A DNA stretch of 9,757 bases, taken from NCBI GenBank assembly GCA_015231995.1, contig JADGAO010000011.1, positions 1 to 9,757 of the forward strand, read 5' to 3'. The stretch comes from Nitrospinota bacterium (GTDB lineage Bacteria; Nitrospinota_A; UBA7883; JACRLM01). The position numbers were made by a program, and so were the translations under genes. Under the pieces are notes generated by a model. The model was given only the letters and a program-made list of their open reading frames with translations. It had not been told where the DNA came from and made no database searches. The first letter of the stretch is position 1. Each line of letters begins with the position of its first letter. Shown piece by piece: positions 6,856 through 9,757 of this stretch.

Positions 6856-6865
6856 CTAAAGATTT

Positions 6866-6893
6866 TTGCCTGAGCTTCACAGCCTGATACAAT
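6866..6893 (+). promoter_or_regulatory. extended -10 sigma-70 promoter of the antiporter gene
   Basis: TTGCCT (6866-6871) is followed after 16 bases by TACAAT (6888-6893), and TGA (6885-6887) directly before it makes an extended -10. The predicted transcription start is about 6900, right at or next to the ATG at 6901. The promoter begins seven bases outside the right CTAA copy of the candidate miniature element, so insertion of that element could have shaped expression. Confidence 0.6.
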
Positions 6894-6900
6894 CTCCGGC

Positions 6901-6933
6901 ATGAACTTTACAATCACGATATCAAACCGATGA
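6901..6933 (+). CDS. possible 10-codon leader peptide overlapping the antiporter start
   Basis: ATG at 6901 opens a frame encoding MNFTITISNR, whose TGA (6931-6933) overlaps the antiporter ATG at 6930 as ATGA. The promoter at 6866-6893 would place the transcript 5' end at about 6900, so this ATG could be read as a leaderless start. The antiporter itself lacks a recognisable ribosome binding site (TCAAACCG precedes its ATG), so it may be translated by coupling. An ORF this short can easily arise by chance. Confidence 0.25.
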   Translation: MNFTITISNR

Positions 6934-8615
6934 ACCATACCGAACTGACGGTCTTTATCCTGGCGGTGGCGCTATTGCTTGCGCTGGCCCGCACGCTTGG
7001 CGAAATCGCCCGCGCGATAAAACAGCCAGCCGTGGTTGGGGAGATTCTGGCCGGAGTGATCCTGGGGCCGACAGTTTTCGGGTTATTGGCCCCGGGCGTT
7101 CAATCGGCCATTTTCCCGGCCATCGGCAATGGAGCCATCGCGCTTCAGGCGATATCGAGCCTGTCTATCATCATGTTCCTGCTGGTGGCGGGAATGGAAG
7201 TGGACCTCAAGGTTGCGCTCAGCCATGGCAGGGCTTCGCTTGTCATCAGTTTTTTTGGGATGCTGGTTCCCTTCGTAACTGGTTTTGCGTGCGCGAGCGT
7301 ATGGCCTGTGGCTTTCGGGGCCGAACCGGGAACTGATCCAACCGCCTTCGCCATGTTTCTGGGCACGGCCCTTTCCATATCCGCCCTGCCGGTGATCGCC
7401 AAAACGCTCATGGACCTGAATATGTACCGGTCGGACTTCGGGATGATAATCATCTCTGCTGCGGTGATAGGCGATATTACGGGGTGGATACTTTTCGCCG
7501 TCATCATTGGCATGATCGGCGCCGCTGGGCCGGAAGCTTTCGACGCCCACACCACTATGGTTCTAACTGTCGTATTCGGGGCCTTCCTGCTGACGGTTGG
7601 GCGGAAACTTTTGGACAAGGCCCTCCCCTTCGTGCAGGCGTACACATCATGGCCCGGCGGCGCTTTGGGCTTTGCGATGGCAGGGGCGCTTTTATGCGCG
7701 GCTTTCACCAGTTGGATCGGCGTGCACGCCATATTCGGCGCCTTTATATTCGGGGTGGCGCTTGGCGAATCGCGCCATCTGCAGGAACGCACGCGGCGGA
7801 CGCTCGAAGGTTTCATATCGTTTATCTTCGCGCCCCTTTTCTTCGCGTCGGCCGGTTTGAAGGTGGATTTCGCCCATCATTTCGATCTGACGCTGACGAC
7901 GCTGGTCATAATCATATCCACCGTGGGCAAACTGGCCGGTTGCGGGATTTCGGCGCGGTTGACCGGGTTTTCGTGGAGCGAATCCATGGCCATCGGTGTC
8001 GGCCTGAACGCGCGCGGAGCCATGGAGATCGTGCTGGCCCTGCTGGCCCTGCAATTCGGGCTTATCGGCGAGCGGATGTTCGTGGCGTTGGTGGTGATGG
8101 CGCTTTTCACCTCGGTCATCGCCGGAGGATTGATATCGCGGATACTGCGGCGAGACGCTCCGGCGCGGCTGATAGATTTTGTCAATGGCGGGGCGTTTAT
8201 AGCGGAGTTAACGTCCGACGATCCACGCGAAGCGATAGTGGAATTGTCTGCGGTGGCGGCCAGGGCGGCGGGATTGCCAGCCGAGGCTATCGCCGACGCA
8301 GTCTGGCGGCGGGAGAAGATGATGCCAACTGGACTGGGCAAAGGAGTGGCCACGCCGCACGCCAGGATACCGGGACTTAAAACGCCGGTGGTGGCCGTGG
8401 GATTATCCCGCGAGGGAGTGGAATTCGACAGCCCCGACGGGGCTCCGGCGCAAGTGGTCTTTCTGACGCTCACCCCTGCGGACAAGATGACCACGCAGGT
8501 GGAGCTACTTTCCGACATAGCCAAAAACTTCATTAACGATTCCATCCGCCAGCGAGCGATCCAGTCAAAGAATTTCGCCGAGTTTTTATCCGTTCTCAAG
8601 ACCGGCGGGGATTGA
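6930..8615 (+). CDS. CPA2-family cation/proton antiporter with C-terminal PTS EIIA domain
   Basis: The 561-aa protein is a fusion. Residues 1 to about 408 form a Na+/H+ exchanger domain with about 12-13 hydrophobic segments. Family signatures are KQPAVVGEILAGVILGP (31-47), ALSISALPVIAKTL (147-160), Asp182 in SAAVIGDITGWIL, Lys334 in VGKLAG and GVGLNARGAMEIVLA (356-370). Residues about 421-561 form a type-2 EIIA domain with GLGKGVATPHAR, where His477 is the phospho-acceptor position. In this architecture the transporter exchanges Na+ or K+ for protons across the inner membrane, and the EIIA domain could make activity depend on nitrogen-PTS phosphorylation or bind a ligand; both are inferences. 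Asp182 is preceded by Gly rather than the Asp or Asn seen in many relatives, closer to an electroneutral type. It is preceded by a promoter and stands as a single gene. The transported ion cannot be told from sequence. Confidence 0.92.
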   Translation: MNHTELTVFILAVALLLALARTLGEIARAIKQPAVVGEILAGVILGPTVFGLLAPGVQSAIFPAIGNGAIALQAISSLSIIMFLLVAGMEVDLKVALSHGRASLVISFFGMLVPFVTGFACASVWPVAFGAEPGTDPTAFAMFLGTALSISALPVIAKTLMDLNMYRSDFGMIIISAAVIGDITGWILFAVIIGMIGAAGPEAFDAHTTMVLTVVFGAFLLTVGRKLLDKALPFVQAYTSWPGGALGFAMAGALLCAAFTSWIGVHAIFGAFIFGVALGESRHLQERTRRTLEGFISFIFAPLFFASAGLKVDFAHHFDLTLTTLVIIISTVGKLAGCGISARLTGFSWSESMAIGVGLNARGAMEIVLALLALQFGLIGERMFVALVVMALFTSVIAGGLISRILRRDAPARLIDFVNGGAFIAELTSDDPREAIVELSAVAARAAGLPAEAIADAVWRREKMMPTGLGKGVATPHARIPGLKTPVVAVGLSREGVEFDSPDGAPAQVVFLTLTPADKMTTQVELLSDIAKNFINDSIRQRAIQSKNFAEFLSVLKTGGD

Positions 8616-8758
8616 GTGGGTAAAAATAGGGGAGCGCGATAAAGTTGACAAAATCAACCTGCCGCGTTCACTGTTTGCGTTCATAAATAAGAAAATCATG
8701 GCTCTGCCGTTTTCATTCCTGTAAAATTAAATATCTAGGTTGGTGGATAGACCTTAAA

Positions 8759-8782
8759 GGCCACACTCCAATTGACGTGGCC
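8759..8782. promoter_or_regulatory. palindrome overlapping the oxidoreductase promoter (possible operator)
   Basis: GGCCAC (8759-8764) and GTGGCC (8777-8782) form perfect 6-base arms with a 12-base centre. The right arm overlaps the putative -35 box, which fits a repressor site or an RNA hairpin. No regulator family can be named. Confidence 0.35.
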
Positions 8783-8800
8783 ATGTCTTTCCGCGAGAAT
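8773..8800 (+). promoter_or_regulatory. putative promoter of the 2-oxoacid oxidoreductase operon
   Basis: TTGACG (8773-8778) is followed after 16 bases by GAGAAT (8795-8800). The -35 matches at 5 of 6 positions, the -10 at 4 of 6. Transcription would start near 8807 and leave a leader of about 33 bases before the ATG at 8840. If this is right, the in-frame ATG at 8783 would lie upstream of the transcript start and could not be used. Confidence 0.35.
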
Positions 8801-8824
8801 GTTGTGTTTACCTTTATTTCAGTT

Positions 8825-8832
8825 GAGGGGAG
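8825..8832 (+). promoter_or_regulatory. ribosome binding site choosing the start at 8840
   Basis: GAGGGGAG sits 7 bases before the ATG at 8840. An alternative in-frame ATG at 8783 would add 19 residues (beginning MSFRENVV), but it is preceded by the palindrome arm GTGGCC and has no Shine-Dalgarno, so 8840 is preferred. Confidence 0.65.
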
Positions 8833-8839
8833 CGTGTTT

Positions 8840-9757
8840 ATGCCCGTACTGCCGATAGTCAACGACCTCGGCTTTTATGAAATAAGAATGGAATCCGTGG
8901 GCGGGTTCGGCGCGAATCTGGCCGGCAAGATACTCGGCGAAGCCGGGGTTCTGGGTATGGGGTTCAACGGAGCCAACTTCTCCAGCTACGGCTCGGAGAA
9001 AAAAGGAAGCCCCGTCAAGGCGTTCGTGCGGTTCTGCGACGCATCGGTCAACGTGCGCGTCAACAGCCCCGTCACCGAGCCGCACATGCTGGTGATATTC
9101 CTGGAGACGATGGCCAGCTACCCGGGCATCCTCTCCGGCGTTAATCCCAAAACCACTGTCATTATAAACACCGCTCTCTCCCCTGACGAGGCGCGGGACA
9201 AGCTAAAGCTCCCTTACGGGACGTTGATCACAGTGGACGCCATGCGTATCGCCGTGGAGGAGAAGACTAGGGTCAACACGGCTCTTCTCGGGACTGTGGC
9301 GGCGGCTTCGGGTTTCATAGACCCACAGGCGATCAAAAAATATATCGAGCACAACCTCGGAAAAAAATACGCGAACCTCATCCCGCCGAACATTAAGACG
9401 TTCGACCGGGGTTTCACCGAATGGACGAAAAAAGAATTCGCGGACGACAAAAAGTATCCGCCACAGCCTTTCCGCAGGGACGGGCAGAAGATCGGCTACA
9501 TGAACCAGGCGATCGGCGGCGTGCTGACCAATCCCGGCAGTTCCATACATAAAGACCTGACGGTTTCGCGGTCGGGCTGGATACCGGTTCTTATAAAGAG
9601 CAAATGCACATCCTGCGGCGAATGCGACATCACCTGCCCGGATTATTGTTTCGAATGGTCCATCCAGAAAGACAAAAAAGGCAAAGACGCGCAGACCCTC
9701 CAGCGCATCCACTACCAGCACTGCAAAGGTTGCCTGCGATGCGTGGACATATGCAAA
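8840..9757 (+). CDS. 2-oxoacid:ferredoxin oxidoreductase, fused gamma-delta subunit (partial, 3' end outside window)
   Basis: The frame is open to the window edge for 306 codons, so the C-terminus is missing. Residues about 12-190 match the gamma subunit of pyruvate or 2-oxoacid:ferredoxin oxidoreductases, with MESVGGFGANLAGKILGEA near the start, NFSSYGSEKKGSPVKAFVR and VDAMRIAVEE. The last part is a ferredoxin-like delta region with two [4Fe-4S] motifs: Cys256, Cys259, Cys262, Cys266-Pro, and Cys295, Cys298, Cys301, Cys305. The intact enzyme oxidises a 2-oxoacid with CoA to acyl-CoA and CO2, or runs in reverse, using thiamine pyrophosphate in its alpha and beta subunits. Those should be encoded just downstream, as such operons usually run gamma, delta, alpha, beta. 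Fusion of gamma and delta is a known variant. Substrate (pyruvate, 2-oxoglutarate or a branched-chain acid) cannot be decided here. Confidence 0.88.
   Translation, partial: MPVLPIVNDLGFYEIRMESVGGFGANLAGKILGEAGVLGMGFNGANFSSYGSEKKGSPVKAFVRFCDASVNVRVNSPVTEPHMLVIFLETMASYPGILSGVNPKTTVIINTALSPDEARDKLKLPYGTLITVDAMRIAVEEKTRVNTALLGTVAAASGFIDPQAIKKYIEHNLGKKYANLIPPNIKTFDRGFTEWTKKEFADDKKYPPQPFRRDGQKIGYMNQAIGGVLTNPGSSIHKDLTVSRSGWIPVLIKSKCTSCGECDITCPDYCFEWSIQKDKKGKDAQTLQRIHYQHCKGCLRCVDICK

Larger units (their letters stand above)
6566..6929. other. divergent intergenic region between proS and the antiporter gene
   Basis: These 364 bases hold the minus-strand proS promoter (6608-6636), a possible miniature inverted-repeat element (6700-6855) and the plus-strand antiporter promoter (6866-6893). 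An inverted repeat CGCGTTG (6597-6603) with CAACGCG (6634-6640) encloses the proS -10. A small hairpin GCGGA/TCCGC lies at 6662-6674. A 77-codon plus-strand frame runs from 6626 to 6859, but it is cysteine-, serine- and lysine-rich, matches no family I recognise and coincides with the palindromic element, so I do not call it a gene. Confidence 0.6.
8616..8839 (+). other. intergenic region before the oxidoreductase gene
   Basis: No gene is seen in these 224 bases. Palindrome GTTGA/TCAAC (8644-8658, 5-base centre) lies near the antiporter stop; it is one base shorter than an FNR site. A second palindrome GGCCAC/GTGGCC (8759-8782) overlaps the putative promoter at 8773-8800. No classical terminator with a T-run follows the antiporter. 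Confidence 0.5.

Noticed and set aside
6626..6859. 77-codon plus-strand open frame
   Set aside because: It coincides with the palindromic element at 6700-6855 and matches no protein family; the frame is probably accidental.
8644..8658. FNR-like site GTTGA-N5-TCAAC
   Set aside because: The spacing is one base shorter than the FNR consensus TTGAT-N4-ATCAA and it is not well placed relative to a promoter, so I only note it as a palindrome.
8783..8839. Upstream in-frame ATG at 8783 for the oxidoreductase
   Set aside because: It has no ribosome binding site, lies inside the putative promoter, and the ATG at 8840 has GAGGGGAG at ideal spacing.

Overview
The window comes from a moderately GC-rich bacterial chromosome (about 55-60% G+C by eye). 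The genes point to an anaerobic or microaerophilic bacterium with low-potential carbon metabolism. It carries a non-classical succinate dehydrogenase/fumarate reductase with a CCG-domain (HdrB-like) third subunit and a ferredoxin-type 2-oxoacid oxidoreductase. That combination is common in Nitrospinota, Nitrospirota, Desulfobacterota and similar uncultured lineages. I cannot fix the phylum from the sequence alone. All genes look like core metabolism or housekeeping; I see no phage, transposase, CRISPR or defence genes.

Layout: (1) 1-365, the possible tail of an upstream gene, a weak terminator candidate and a putative promoter. (2) 366-3952, a three-gene operon, sdhA-sdhB-sdhE, with a 4-bp ATGA overlap between B and E. 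(3) 3953-4163, a cluster of small perfect hairpins. (4) 4164-4592, a small PPC/DUF296 protein. (5) 4592-4834, two tandem imperfect palindromic repeat units of the TTGTCATTCTGA type. (6) 4853-6565 on the minus strand, proS, with a good promoter at 6608-6636. (7) 6566-6929, intergenic, holding a possible 156-bp miniature inverted-repeat element and a good extended -10 promoter. (8) 6930-8615, a CPA2-type cation/proton antiporter fused to a PTS EIIA domain. (9) 8616-8839, a regulatory intergenic region. (10) 8840 to the window end, a fused gamma-delta subunit of a 2-oxoacid:ferredoxin oxidoreductase, cut by the window edge. This last gene lacks a stop codon inside the window.

How the genes fit together: SdhABE interconverts fumarate and succinate, and the 2-oxoacid:ferredoxin oxidoreductase interconverts pyruvate or 2-oxoglutarate with acyl-CoA and CO2. 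Both are reversible steps of a reductive or anaerobic TCA cycle, but two genes are not proof of that cycle. No membrane anchor subunit for the Sdh complex is encoded here. The most notable items are the extra cysteine in SdhB, which predicts a second [4Fe-4S] cluster instead of the usual [3Fe-4S]; the antiporter-EIIA fusion with the phospho-acceptor histidine retained; the possible mobile miniature element upstream of it; and the dense, different palindromic repeats on both sides of the PPC gene. I found no strong evidence for a wholly new multi-gene system.
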